Origin: Parietaria judaica
Taxonomy: Eukaryota > Streptophyta > Magnoliopsida > Rosales > Urticaceae
Assembly: GCA_954871525.1 (NCBI GenBank)
Contig: OX940863.1
Coordinates: 38,674,501-38,738,500 of the forward strand
Reading direction: 5' to 3'
Length of the DNA stretch: 64,000 bases
Below are positions 25,838 through 37,824 of the stretch, piece after piece. The stretch's first letter is position 1. Each line of letters begins with the position of its first letter. The position numbers and the translations under genes are program-made. The notes below the pieces were generated by a model. The model was not told where the DNA came from, searched no databases, and saw only the letters and a program-made list of their open reading frames with translations.

Positions 25838-26803
25838 ATTGGTATGGGACTCTAACCCAGTAAATTTTTACAGTCTGTGTGATAATTACAACGATCATAA
25901 TTTCTTATTAGTTTACAGAGACTCCGATGAGTCTAGAGTCGTTAGATAACCAGCTGGAACGACTTTTCGGCGCCGTGCTACCCAACACCATCATAAATCT
26001 ATTTTCGACCAACATACGAGGTAATATTTGACACTACAACGTATTGCTATCTATTCACTTCACCTCCGGTCTGGCACTCACCTTAGATCGTTATCCGAGC
26101 AGTAGCCGAGGTGCGAGCGAACACCCTGATTATTATCATCTTCGGCCTTGCAATGAAGTAGAATCTATATTTGGCCGCAACCAAGGTGATATCCAGTTCT
26201 ATAATACATTGGTTATATGTTTGCTTCACATCGGGTCTTGCAAAGACATAGGATCCATATCCGGGCAAAAAACGAGGTGAAAGTGAATACCCCTATTTGC
26301 ATTGTTTTCAGACTTACAACGACCTTGAATCTTCATTTGGGGAGTAACCGTAGTGATAACTGATGCATTAATGCATTGACCATTTGTTTTCTTCACTGCG
26401 AGTCCTGTAGTGACCTCGGATCCCCATCTAGGGAGAAACCAATGTCATAATGGACACCACGATCGTTATTGTCTTCGGCTTGTAACGACCTCAAATCTTT
26501 ATTCGGGCAGTAACCGAGGTGATATCGGATGCCATAATGCATTGCTAACCAGTTTAGCATCCCCGACGAATCTCGCAACAACCTCAGATCTTAATTCGGG
26601 CGTCAACCGAGGTGACAATTTTCACCATGATACGTGTCAAAAATTGACCCCGTAATAGTCCTGGATCAATTTTTTTAGGGCATCGTAATGTATCTCTAAT
26701 TAGTTTGCTTCATATTCGGTCCGACAGTGACCTTGGATCCATATCCGGGAAGCGAGTGAGGTGATGGCATACTGTAGGTAATTGGTACTGCTCTGATACC
26801 AAT
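25838..26803 (-). mobile_element. Short internal region of a non-autonomous copia-like element
   Basis: It lies between the ATTGG target copy and the LTR at 26804. Next to that LTR, GCTCTGATACCAA (26790-26802) is the reverse complement of the tRNA-Met-type primer-binding site, so the element runs on the minus strand with its 5' LTR on the right. No gag or pol can be read; the region is mostly tandem repeats. This suggests a LARD/TRIM-like non-autonomous element, or a remnant. Confidence 0.5.
26040..26775. repeat. Degenerate ~90-bp tandem repeat
   Basis: About seven units, each with CTTGCAACGACCTCGGATC-like and CATATTCGGGCAGTAACC-like blocks followed by GAGGTGATA. Spacers vary, and ATGCATTAATGCATTG occurs in some. 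Related units are at 1764-1975. Open frames of 60-80 codons here come from the periodicity. Confidence 0.7.
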
Positions 26804-27575
26804 TTTTGGGAAAATCCCTTGTTTATTATCGCGAATTATACCGTTGGACCGTCCGGGCAACATTTAAAAAATTTATTTTAAGCGGAAAATATGTTAACTG
26901 ACCAACGGTCCGAACATCAAATAATGACCATATTACAAAACCTGATAAATATTATGTAATTTAATATTCATAAATCATTATTAATAATCTAGTCTCTATA
27001 GGAAATAAATAGAAAGCAGTAAATGGTCGTATTTATTAGCCCAATGCATAAGGCCGTACCTCAATTGTCGACTTCCGGCTGCACGTTCTGAATTTGGCAG
27101 GGCTTCGCCGGTGCTGAGGGAAACACCCGTGATCTTCCGGGATATTCTCCTGGATTCCTTGTACCAAAGCGTGGGCTTCGCCGGCAGGACACCGTCGCAA
27201 AATTTAAACTGATGGTTCTTTTTAAGCTTCCGGAGAACTTACTCTCTTAAATCGAACCAGAAAGAGAGATCAAAGGAAAAATTCGCAGACCCTTAAGGAG
27301 AGGGATCGTTAGAATTTTTCTCTCGAGAAAGGTGTGAAAAATGTGTAGAATGAGCTCCCTATTTATAGGCTCAGACTGTAATCGAATTAGAAAAATTCTC
27401 TCCCCTAAAATTTGAATTCTATAATTAAATATAATTAATTATTTCAATCCAATGGTCTAGATTTAATCTTATCTAAATCCAATGGATATAATTAATTAGG
27501 GATTTAATTAAATTAGAAAAGACTTGGATAAAATCAAAACACAATCTTATCCTCTTATCCTATCTTATCAAATTC

Positions 27576-27638
<63 letters not shown>

Positions 27639-30600
27639 TAAAATTCGAATTGTAACTATCCAGATCCAACGGTTGGGATAAATCTTTAAACTGATCTAAT
27701 GGATCAAATTAATTTAGGATAAAATTAAATATCTAAAGATTTAATAAAAACTTAATTCGATTTTATCCTTTCATTTAATTCAAAATATATATACATATAT
27801 AATTAATTAATTTCCAAACCGACGGTAAAGATTAAATCTTAAACCGATCCAAAGGATATAATTAATTACATAAATTCGAAAAACTAAGCTTGGTCACCAA
27901 GCTATTAATTTCGAATTATATTTAGGGTTAAAATCAATTATCTTAATCCAACGGTTGATATTAAATCATAACCGATCCAATTGATTATATTGATTTTACG
28001 TATTTTCTCAAATACCAAAACATTTGGTACTTATGCCGCAATTATGAAAAGACCAAGGCCTATCAATTCGAATGTCATATTGTTCCACATTCCAAGGCAT
28101 AATTCGATTTTACACATATAATATATATAATTATATATTAATATAACTCTATTAATTATTAATTAATTATTAATAAGATATTAATAATTAAATTCGAATA
28201 ATTAAATTATATTAAGATTCTCTGATCTCAATATCACACATTCAAATGTCATAGTGTCACACCATCATTTAAATTCGTGACATGTGATTTAATTTCATAG
28301 TTTACTGAAACGATCACAAACCGTGCGTCGAAACGAGTCGGTTCCAAAAGAAAAGTTTCTTAGAACTTAATTTCCAACAACTTTCATGTTGACAAAAATT
28401 CAAATTCTACTTTCTTTTGTCAGTTAATTTCGGTTACCAAGATATGGTACTTTTTGCCACGCTACTGATAAAACTATCTGATGCCTGTCACAGACATTAG
28501 TTTTATAAGTCTTGCCAAATGATCACACATCTCAAAAAAAATGTTTCTATCACGTACGTATCGTCTATTACGGAGCTATCCTGGGGACCATGGACCCGTA
28601 TCACTTAAGCTCCAATGAACTGCTAGGGTGTTCGTCAAACCTCGGTGTTATTCCACTATAAACCCGAGGCTGCACTCTCCTAGTGATACAGTATATATTA
28701 TTCCCTTAATTACAGCAGGGTGTCCATTGATACAATCAAATTTGGGTTATTGATATTTCACTTGATGATCCACACATGAGCAGGCAGTTTCTACCGTTGT
28801 GCCCCTCATTGCATTTTTCATCCTTGACTTAGTCAGTAATATCATGAGTAACCCACTTATGGTTTCGATTCATAAGTTGCGCACGGGTACCTCTCACTTC
28901 TCGCCACCGACAATCAAGAGAATCATCATGACTCTGAAGAGAGCTGTGTGATGCCCATGTCTATGACCAAGCTACCCTTACTGCTGACTATCATGTTTCC
29001 AAAATAATAGTGTTGGGAACAACGGTAATATATTTTGTTCTTTAACGGTTAAATCAAAGAACAATCAAGCCAGCAGCTCGGACTCAAGATCACTCAGGAC
29101 TTAGATCGAATATCCATTTTATCATCTACTAGTGACTCAACTCCAATTTATCAGTGACGGTCTTATATGATAACTTCCGGAGTTTAAGTCAGGTCCAGTC
29201 CAGTTTGAAGACACTTCATACTTAATGCACTTCTAGTGAGTGTGACACACACAAAATCCAAAATAGGATTGTCACTTAGTGTAGTAGCCGTAAAAGTTCT
29301 GTATATTATCGTTTTGATGTTTCAACGATAATAAGATAAATATACATGCTCTTAGTTTTGAGGGTGTATTATTTCTTGTCATGATAAATAATAATATTAT
29401 GGCCCTCATTAAGTAGTTTTTTTTTTAAATGTGACTGCCAAAGTGTAAATATTAATTTCTTACTTTATGTGCAAATACTTCTAACTTAGGTACTAAGTTG
29501 TTTAAATATTTAACTTTATATTTCTATACTACAGATTATGTAGTATTCATAACCGACTTATAATATAAGTTATACATATAAATAATAAAACTAATCATTG
29601 CATGGTAATTTTGTAATTACCTACTCATTTCCTATTTGCTAGCCTTTAACCGACTACATACTACATGTTTATCTCTTTTCGAATTGCTTGAAGTAATATT
29701 AATTCATTCAGCCCTTCATCTCTCTCTCTCTCTAAACGTTTCTTCCGTCCTTCAAGTGAAGCTTTGGTTAGGTATAATAATCTATCTCTTATGAATTGTT
29801 CTTCCTTAGCTATATTCATATATATATATATAATTATGTATATATAGGTGATTATCAGGTGTGCTTTTCTATTCTAGTGTAGTAGGTGTATCGTTATGTA
29901 TATTTTAACATCTGATAGTATATTTTGGAAATATTTTATACGATATATAATTAAAAGAAAATGATGGGAGGATTTTAGTATGCTTATATAGGATTAGTTA
30001 CTGATACAACTAAAATCATATATATATATTTATATGTATATAGTGTTGTAGAGTTGTGTATGTTTATAAGATTTCTCCGGTTAGGGTTCGGTACATTGAT
30101 ATTGGTATTCAAGAATAATAAAAATAATGTTATAGAAAAATAGTTTCAAATTAATTTGGAAAGGGGTTATAGTTTTGTGAATATGTAGCAAAATTAGTAT
30201 GTATAAAAGCTTTATGAGGTTTTTTGGTTTATCCTAACGATAGATTATTACTTATTGATTTCTATGAATATATATATATATATATATAATCTTAGAAGCT
30301 GATATTCAATGTTTTATACGATTAGGAAGTTCGTTTTCGAAGGAAGCATAACTCGTGTTTCGAGTGAAGTAAGGTACGTAAAAGTACTCACTACAACACA
30401 ACAATAATAATGTGGTTTGTTTGATTGTGTGTGGTGTGAAATTCATGGTTGTATATGTATTGTCTGGTAGTTTAATCCTACCGTAGTAAGAATATGTTCG
30501 ATACGCGTTGTGAGCGTATCGGAAAAGTATGAGCATTTAGTCATACATATAATCTATAGTTATACTAAATATATGTATGACATTTTTAGTAAATTGCGTC

Positions 30601-31542
30601 GTACCAACCATTGTATATCGGGTCGCGTAGTCACTGATTACAATGTGTATGAAGCCTCCGACTGTATTGAGTCGCGTAGTCTCTCGTGAGATGTTTGCTG
30701 CGGGCTGACTTGGTTAGGGTCGCGCCCCCGGTCCCCCGTAGGTATTATAGCGCGCTGGTACGCATGCAGGGCCCAATAATATGTTTCTAAAAAGCTATAA
30801 ATTATAATCGGACATTGCATTTATCCATTTCAAAGTGATTGTTCCTTGATATATTTTTGTGAGTAATATAAACTTTTGCATACTGAGCGTTAGCTCACTC
30901 GTATAGTTGTGTTGTAGATCTAGGAAAGAAACCGATGAATGGCTAAATGCGGATGGTACGGGGTCAGTGATGCGGCGTATATGGTGCATATGATGGAATA
31001 TTTTTGTTGTGTCATATTTTCAAAAACAATTGCTAGGAGCTCCGCTAAGTTTTTTTTTTCTTTTATAAAGTTCTCTTTTGTTGTAAATTACGTTTTGGGT
31101 ACTACTATATAGACGTTTCAAAACTATTATAAAGTCTGTTTTCTTTGCGCGCTAAAGTCAAAGACCTATATTTTCTTAAATGTATTTTAGAAGTCGGGAT
31201 TTGAATTAGATAAAGTAAAGTCGTAATAGTCCCTGGGAAAGGGGCTGTTACACTTAGTCACATTAATGACCTTATACGATTAATGGGCTCCCACCCAGTT
31301 AATCAGGTCACAGACATTTTAAGTTCATTTATTATGATTATTAATTCTTCCTCACATTGACCCTGTTGTGATAATAATAACATAATTGCATCCTTCATGA
31401 ACTAAGGATCAAACATTATATTTTAATTTACCAGAAACTATAATAAGATTAACATAATAAGCACCATCTTTTGTTCAACGACTTGTCATAATCTTTTACA
31501 AATGGATAAAAATATCTCGTTCAAGGACACACATGTCCAACA
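26804..31542 (-). mobile_element. Ty1/copia LTR (5' LTR of a minus-strand element) split by a nested LTR
   Basis: About 2.76 kb without the nested insert. It starts TTTTTGGGA (a decayed TGTTGGGA) next to a reverse-complement primer-binding site and ends TCCAACA at 31542. A minus-strand TATA box (TATAAATAGGGAGC) is near 27.36 kb. The flanking 5-mers (CCAAT and CATAC) differ, so it is part of an element rather than a solo LTR. It contains a TA-rich run at about 27582-27637. Confidence 0.75.
29280..31252. mobile_element. Solo LTR, probable Ty3/gypsy type, target duplication CTTAG
   Basis: 1973 bp, TGTAGTAGCC ... GGCTGTTACA, flanked by CTTAG at 29275-29279 and 31253-31257 inside the copia LTR. 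On the minus strand it starts TGTAACAGCCCC, a start common in plant gypsy LTRs. A CT-rich leader at about 29.72-29.73 kb might instead favour plus orientation. No primer-binding site or coding region adjoins it. Confidence 0.8.
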
Positions 31543-31890
31543 CATACGCCCTTATTCGTATCACCACTGAGCCTGCACCAGCAGTCGAGGGGGCACTTAT
31601 CGCTTTAATGCATTGAAATCGGCTTATAACGAAGAGGAGATCACCTACCTAGTTGTCATTTAATTTGAGGTTAATGTTTCTTTGTCAGGCCAAGACCCCG
31701 GAGCACATTGCAGGTACCATGTTTTCACACATTTGCACTTTATCTCTCAAATCGTAATTGTCTTCTATGACCTTCGAAGATTGATGACAAACATCAACTA
31801 GCAAACATTTTACAAGCCAACATAAAACAAATGGCTTAAATGCGACCATGATGGTGACCTTTGGCATTTCAAGGGCGCACCTTCGAAAGT
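31543..31890. other. Unassigned spacer
   Basis: Non-repetitive within this window. A 60-codon minus-strand frame (31685-31867) shows no recognisable family and probably is not a gene. It may be flanking DNA of the nested copia insertion. Confidence 0.3.
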
Positions 31891-33647
31891 AAAATTGGTT
31901 ACATATATAATTCTATTTCAACGTATATAACTATCACCCACGGTTTAATTTGGTAAGATATGTCAAAATTACTAGTCGTTACATATTAATGTATATGCAT
32001 TACTGTTGAATTTGTGTTTCAATCAGTTAGAGTACTAGTCCGTACACAAAGTATTATGTAACCGTTTCAACTAATTATTTTCTACAGAATATATAGTCCC
32101 CCACCATGCATTTTATTTAGTCTTAGAAACAGAGAATGATTTATTATTTTACAATAGTGATATAGCTAGCTATATATAGTCTGAGTACTTCTAAACGCTT
32201 ATAAATAATCAAGTTATTCATTAATAATGATAAAATTAAATCCGTACGTTTTTATTATTTATAAGTAATACTTACTTAAATATATATACTACTTATTACT
32301 ATATATTTCTAAAACTTAATTATCGTTAAATTAAAGAGAAATAAAAGTTTTTGCAAAAGCCGAGATGTGGAGGTTTCCAATCCGAAATGGCCGGAAACCA
32401 CATTTGTACTATAGAGACGTAAAAAGCCAATTTCAATGTCGAAGGAGTCGATGGGCACTCTTAAATTTTATTCATATATATCCTTAAAATGTGCTCCAAT
32501 AATCCAAAACGAGTTTTAGTTGTGATGAAACACGATCACTATACCGTGATATGCACAACGCAACTGCGGTTGGTTTTGAAACGACGTAGACCCAACCGCG
32601 GCTTGGTGGAAATTTTTTCGTTACTGTGTCACTTCAAAACTTTAAGCCACGGTTCTTTCGTTTAAAAAAATTAACCGCGGCGTGGTAAAAAATTATAAAA
32701 AGAAAAATAGTAAACAAAATATAAAAAAGTGAGTGAGAAACCACTAAACTGCAGCTTTTAGCGGCAGGAAATAAAACCAACACTTAGAAAATTTTTGGGA
32801 TGGTGCTTTTGGGAGTGAGGTAGGGATGACGGTGATCTGTCGTGGTTACGGTAAAGTAAACTGACGCTCATTACCCAGACCTAATAATTACATGAGGCCG
32901 ACGGAAATAAAACCAAATCGCGGTATGGTTTGTCACGCGCTAATACTAGCCATGGCTTCTTTAGGAAACCATACCAAACGGCGGTATGGTTTGTCACGAG
33001 CTATTGCAATCCAAAATGGCAGAAACTGCTACAGACGAAAAAGCCCATATTAGTCTCGATGGAGTCTATAGGCACTCGTGAACATTTGTTTAATTACCTT
33101 CATCTCAGGCAAGCACCTATTGTGTCTAGACTATCTTAAGGTGATCCATGACTTTAATGCATTGATTTTTACACGACTTAAACTAAGTAAATTAAAAGAC
33201 GAGAAATTCAATCCCATACTAAAATTTCAAGTACTTGATCCTCCTCCTCATATCTGAATGAAATAGACCTAAAATTAAGCCACTGAAGTTTTCAAAATTA
33301 AAATTTTATGAAAAACTCGATATCTGGAGAATACGCAACGCTGTTTGTTAAAATTAACCCCAGTGTTAATTTTGGCGGAAGTAAGGTGTTCTTTCTTGTG
33401 TTTCGGCCGCGGTTCACTTGAGAATGGTGCGGCCTTTTGAAAAAGCAAGCATGATTAACCGCTGCGTGATGTTTAAGGGTTTAGGGTTAGCTTTTATGCT
33501 TTACGGAGTTACATATGCCGCAATTATGTTCTAAAGGTCGCATTATGTTCTTAAAACCGCGGTCCTTTGGCATGCCACATAGGACAGACCTCGGCTGAAG
33601 TACTTACCTCGTTGAAATTTTACGCTATATATTACAATTACACTATT
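31891..33647 (+). repeat. Extra, permuted copy of the arm's array block
   Basis: 31.90-32.9 kb matches 52.06-53.0 kb in the same orientation (for example GGTTTAATTTGGTAAGA, TTTTTGCAAAAGCCGAGATG, GAAACACGATCAC). 33.34-33.65 kb matches 51.83-52.02 kb (TTTAGGGTTTAGGG-like, CGTTGAAATTTTACGC). The order of the two parts is swapped, as expected if one breaks a tandem duplication. Four exact CCGCGG cores. GGTATGGTTTGTCACG occurs twice, about 60 bp apart (32.92 and 32.98 kb). Confidence 0.6.
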
Positions 33648-34610
33648 ACAAATAGTTGATAACACCACACTTTTCACAACACTTCACGAAACGTGCTTGT
33701 TGTTTGCCAGAATCGCGACTTCTGTTAAACTAAACCGCGGCTTATTTTCTTTTACGACGTCCCCTAGGCGTGCCTTAAAAAATTGTGCTTGAATGAAGAT
33801 ACTGAAAACATGCCTCGGCACCGAAACAAAAAAACCGCGGCTTTAGCCTTTTCCACAACATCTTCAAAACGTTGAATTTTCATTGACATCTAACCAAAAC
33901 AACCGCGGTTAGTTTTTATATACCACCGCGGCTTGGACTAAATAAAATACGTATTCAGGACATTGTCTGAAACCGCCAAAATATTACATAAAGCCGAGGC
34001 TTGTGTGGATACCCGACGCGGCCATAATATGCAAAGCAGCAGGGCTTACTTTTAAGCCATTTAATTATTTACCTAATGGTGTGCACCAGGGCTTATTATT
34101 GTTTTATGTCGAGGTTGGTATCCAATATCCAAGATGTTTTATGCCGCGGCCTAGTTTTTGTAATGTATGTTAGATATTGTTGTTATTATATTTCCTCTTT
34201 TTTAAAGCCGCAGTATAAGAAGTTCAGAAAAGATAACGGCGGCATGTGTACAAATCAGAAAAAGAATCTTAGAAAAAAATTAAAACGTTTTAATTTTTCA
34301 AAACGTTGATTTTTTATTGACGGTCTTACTAATGAAACTGCGGTTCGTTTAGTACCCCAAGTCGCGGCCTATATTTAAGTAATTCCCGTGGTGAGTACTG
34401 TGGCGTATTAATATTATATGCCGACGTATATTGACATATTATAAGCCGAGGTATGTTCCAATATCCAAGACGTGTCTAATGCCCAAACTAATTGCCGCGG
34501 CCTCATTTTAGTAATGTATGTTAGATATGCCTGTACCGAGGCGTTCTCTTATATAAAGTCGTGGTTCTAATGTCCTCCTATTTAATATTTCTCTTTCACT
34601 TTATACAGCC
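33648..34610. repeat. CCGCGG motif array, inner right arm
   Basis: Six exact cores (about 33734-34495) plus variants; inverted counterpart of 18.74-19.65 kb. Sub-blocks at 33.96-34.15 and 34.37-34.51 kb repeat a CCAATATCCAAGA motif followed by a GCCGCGGCCT core, the same local duplication seen in the left arm. Confidence 0.7.
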
Positions 34611-34976
34611 AACCGTAAGAAGCCTATTAACCGCCGTGTCACACGCAGTTGCCATCGCAGTTGCCTCTGTCATTGTGCCGTCACCTTCGCCGTCTACAGG
34701 TGTGAATTACGTTATAGGTTTTATAAAAATGGTTTAGATTTTTGTAATTTTGAATGAAAATTTTGTTTGGATTTTTATTCATTGTTAGTCGTTTTTACGA
34801 TTTGACAATACGATTATTATTATAATAATAATTATTATTATTCATAGCAATTGTGGTATTCAAAATTTTAACAATTTTTTACGTTTCAAATTTTGTATGC
34901 CATATGTTTGATAAATTTTATTTTCTGATTTATTAATTGGTTCTTATTAATTCTATTAATTAATTTCTAGATATCA
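34611..34976 (+). other. 5' UTR exon and first intron of the right Transposase_32-like gene
   Basis: A GC-richer exon (GTTGCCTCTGTCATTGTGCC, ends CTACAG at 34699) is followed by intron donor GTGTGA (34700), an AT-rich intron with an impure TAA run, and acceptor TTCTAG (ends 34970), six bases before the ATG. Confidence 0.6.
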
Positions 34977-35687
34977 ATGGCTCCAAGAAACCGTCAGAGA
35001 TCCGAGCCGAATAATGACCCTGCTTACGGTAAAATATATATTCACGAGTATTTGGGCGAGTAAATGGTTTGAGCAACTCGAGGCAAGAGTATGCGACGAA
35101 CGAGGTTTTGTGTTCCCGCTGGATCCTACAGTTTGTGTTGAGGCTGAGGAGATCACGAATATAATCGAGTCTCACGGGTGGAAGATGTTTGCTTCAAATC
35201 CGAAAGAAAACGGGAACTTGAACATGATTAAGGAGTTCTATTCCAACTTGCCCGACACCATAGAGGAGGAGTTTGTGATGGTTCGAAAGAATAAGGTGAT
35301 GCTCTCTCCGGAAATCATTAATAACTATTATGGCACGGCCATCATTACCAAAATCGAGGATGCATACGACACGATTACAACATCAGTTTTTTATTACGCA
35401 GACATCTTGAGAATACTGACAGCTCCAGGGAATGTTTCGCGTATGTTTAGAGGAGAAAAATGGCTCGTCGTAGGTCAATTGAATCGGGTAGCACGGGTCT
35501 TTTTTTACTTCCTACACGCTCGTCTAGTTCCGAAGATTCACTACAAGGACGTAACGCTACCAATGGTATTGATGATGTATCTGGTCATCAAAGGAAAAAA
35601 ATTGATATCGGCCAAAATATTCTCAATTCCATGCTCACGTATGTGGGGGGGAAACATTTGTTACCGTACCCGATATTGATCACGTAG
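34977..35687 (+). pseudogene. Transposase_32-like transposon protein (right arm)
   Basis: The ATG gives MAPRNRQRSEPNNDPAY. A one-base loss near 35030 then moves the frame to one open from 35014 to 35679. In it I read VCDERGFVFPLDPTVC, ITNIIESHGWKMFASNPKE, MIKEFYSNLPDT, VMLSPEIINNYYGT and LTLPMVLMM-like blocks, in the order expected for the plant 'putative plant transposon protein' family (Transposase_32-like). After KGKK a run of seven A (about 35595-35601) shifts the frame to ILNSMLTYVGGKHLLPYPI, the usual C-terminal part, ending at TAG 35685. Two frameshifts and little else make this the best-preserved copy. Role unknown; such proteins accompany plant transposons. Confidence 0.72.
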
Positions 35688-35853
35688 CTTTGCATGTCCG
35701 CTGGCTGCCGCCTCGAGATAAAGGACACAAAAATCAGACTGGGAGGGAGATTGACGTCCTCAGCTATTGCGGGAATGGAAGAGGGAGTAGTGTTGTGAAC
35801 AAGGGTAATGACACGGGTGGTGAGATCGAAGGAAAACAGGAAAGAGTAGAAAA

Positions 35854-35889
<36 letters not shown>

Positions 35890-35960
35890 TTTATAGTTTA
35901 TTATATTATTAAGGCTCTTTTTTCAAAACAATATTTCATATCTACTTCTTTCATATATGT
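35688..35960 (+). other. 3' flank of the right Transposase_32-like gene
   Basis: Continues the homology with 15.06-15.24 kb inverted (GGACACAAAAATCAGA, GGAATGGAAGAGGGA). A 68-codon frame here may be the decayed C-terminus. A (TA)n run occupies about 35857-35884. Confidence 0.45.
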
Positions 35961-36706
35961 GCGGTGTGCCCATGGTGGGAGAATTTTTTTTCAAAACAAT
36001 ATATCGTATCTACTTCTTTTATATATGAAAACATGATTTATAATTATTTCGTGTTAAATTTATATATATATGAAAAAACAATGAAAAACATGCTTGTTGT
36101 TCTCTGAAACGTGGTCCTTGAAAGGGTAAAATATTAAGTTGGTTAAACATGAATGTCGTGGTATAGTTCCAAACCAAGGCATGCACACACTAGCCGAGGC
36201 ATTATGAAAATACACCTCGGTATATTCAAAGGGATCAAGTCTTCCTCTCGGGTTTTTTTTAGAACTTTGTTTAAGCCGCGCTTAATTTAAAAATATGCCC
36301 AGGTAATTAAGGCAATCCAGCCGTTTTTTTTCACAATGCACCGTGGCTTCTACGACTTTGATATACGCAATTAAACATGTATTTAATAATTAATACCCGC
36401 TGCTCTTATGTTAAACTTGTTTGTTTGTTTTTTTTTTAAACCGAACCCTAAAACAGTTTTCAACCGCACCTCTTTGTTTTACGATCGAAATCGGTGATAA
36501 TCGCAAAGTCTCAGACTCAAAACAACAAGCCAAAATTACAAGATTCGGATATATTACCAGAGCAAAATAAAGCCTTACTTCATTCAAAACAACCTACATA
36601 TCGGTGGTGCAATTACATACATCCATAGGAAGAAATGTGCATAAAACATGAAAAATATTGTTACGTGACTAGCTAATTAGAGAAAGAAATTAATGTTCAT
36701 AAAACA

Positions 36707-37564
36707 TCAAAACAAAGAAGCGATGTTCTCGACATACTCATGGGGACGATGAACGCATATCCCATGTTGCTCCACCCATTCATTCTGCCACCGGTTGACA
36801 ATCACCGGATCCGGATCCTCTGGTAACCTCAGAAATTCCCTTCGCGCCTCGTGCAGACGAAGCACCTCATCCCTAATGTCAATGGAAATAAAAAATTTCA
36901 TCTTATTAGGCTGAAGAATCTCGTTAACCATGCCCTTGTCCGGTAACCATTTCTCGGACAGTGACATTGGCAACATTAAAGGCGCCGGAACATTTCGACA
37001 GGCGATCGTGCCTTGGTCGAAGACTTGCATGCATATGAACTGATGACCTAGCTTGCCGAGGCACAAGTGGATGACCTTGTATTCGTTGGTCGTGACGTCG
37101 AGTTAGAAACCTAACGCCGCATGGAGTTGCTCAAACTCGGGTGAATACGGTGGTGGAATCGGGAGATGTCTAGCCTTCCGAGTCACCGGATTCCAAACCA
37201 CGAGTTGCGTCACCTAGTCCCACCCGAGTCTCAGGCAGACCAAACCATTGGAGGAGCCCACAATTTGCAAGCCTCGGTTGTCGGAGTTGAGATAGTCCAC
37301 TTCATATCTCCACACCCTTTCATCGTTCATCATAAGCATCAATACAAACTTTTCTATCGCTCGTTCACTGACGGCAATCAGGAGTGGCCTGTTTTTGGCC
37401 TGACGACAGATTCAGTGAGTGTCGATAAATGACACATCGCCAGAGATGCAAGCCCTCAAGTTTTTGGAGACGCTCTTGAAACGCATAAGAGGTTTCGTCG
37501 AAAGTTCCGGTAGGATTTTGTGAAACACGAGGTCTTCAGGAAGATCCTCCGAAGTGTTTTCCAT
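36707..37564 (-). pseudogene. F-box B, tandem unit 1
   Basis: An 858-bp reading frame length (286 codons with stop) from ATG at 37564 to TGA at 36707. The F-box (LPEDLVFHKILPEL, LMRFKSVSKN) is followed by F-box-associated motifs (SSNGLVCLRLGWD, QLVVWNPVTRKARHLPIPP) and a C-terminus ending EYVENIASLF. Internal stops: TGA in the segment THxIC, TAG after LGWD (unique to this unit), and TAA after AALGF. It has no frameshift and lacks the early stop of units 2 and 3. Most diverged of the four units. Confidence 0.85.
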
Positions 37565-37824
37565 TGTAATATTGTAAGAGACAATAGAGGCTTAAGACAC
37601 TAAATGGGGATATGGTGAAATGAAACTTGAAGTGAAACTGCCTGTCGTCATGAAGTTGCTCGGTAGCTTAAGAGACGCTTGGCGTTCAGTACCGCGGTTC
37701 ATTGTAGATAAGGCCGCAGCTTCAATCAGAGCAGTTCGAGTGGTTTCAGTTTCTCTGCATGTATGGCGCACGTGTCAGTACGTGATTGGGTTTAGCTTGT
37801 TTCGCAACTGCCACACTCCATCAC

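Noticed and set aside
26044..26655. 78- and 81-codon plus-strand frames
   Set aside because: They arise from the ~90-bp tandem repeat and match no family.
37166..37432. Plus-strand 88-codon frames (also 43217-43483 and 46244-46510)
   Set aside because: They are antisense shadows of the F-box B genes, kept open by the sequence near-identity of the units.
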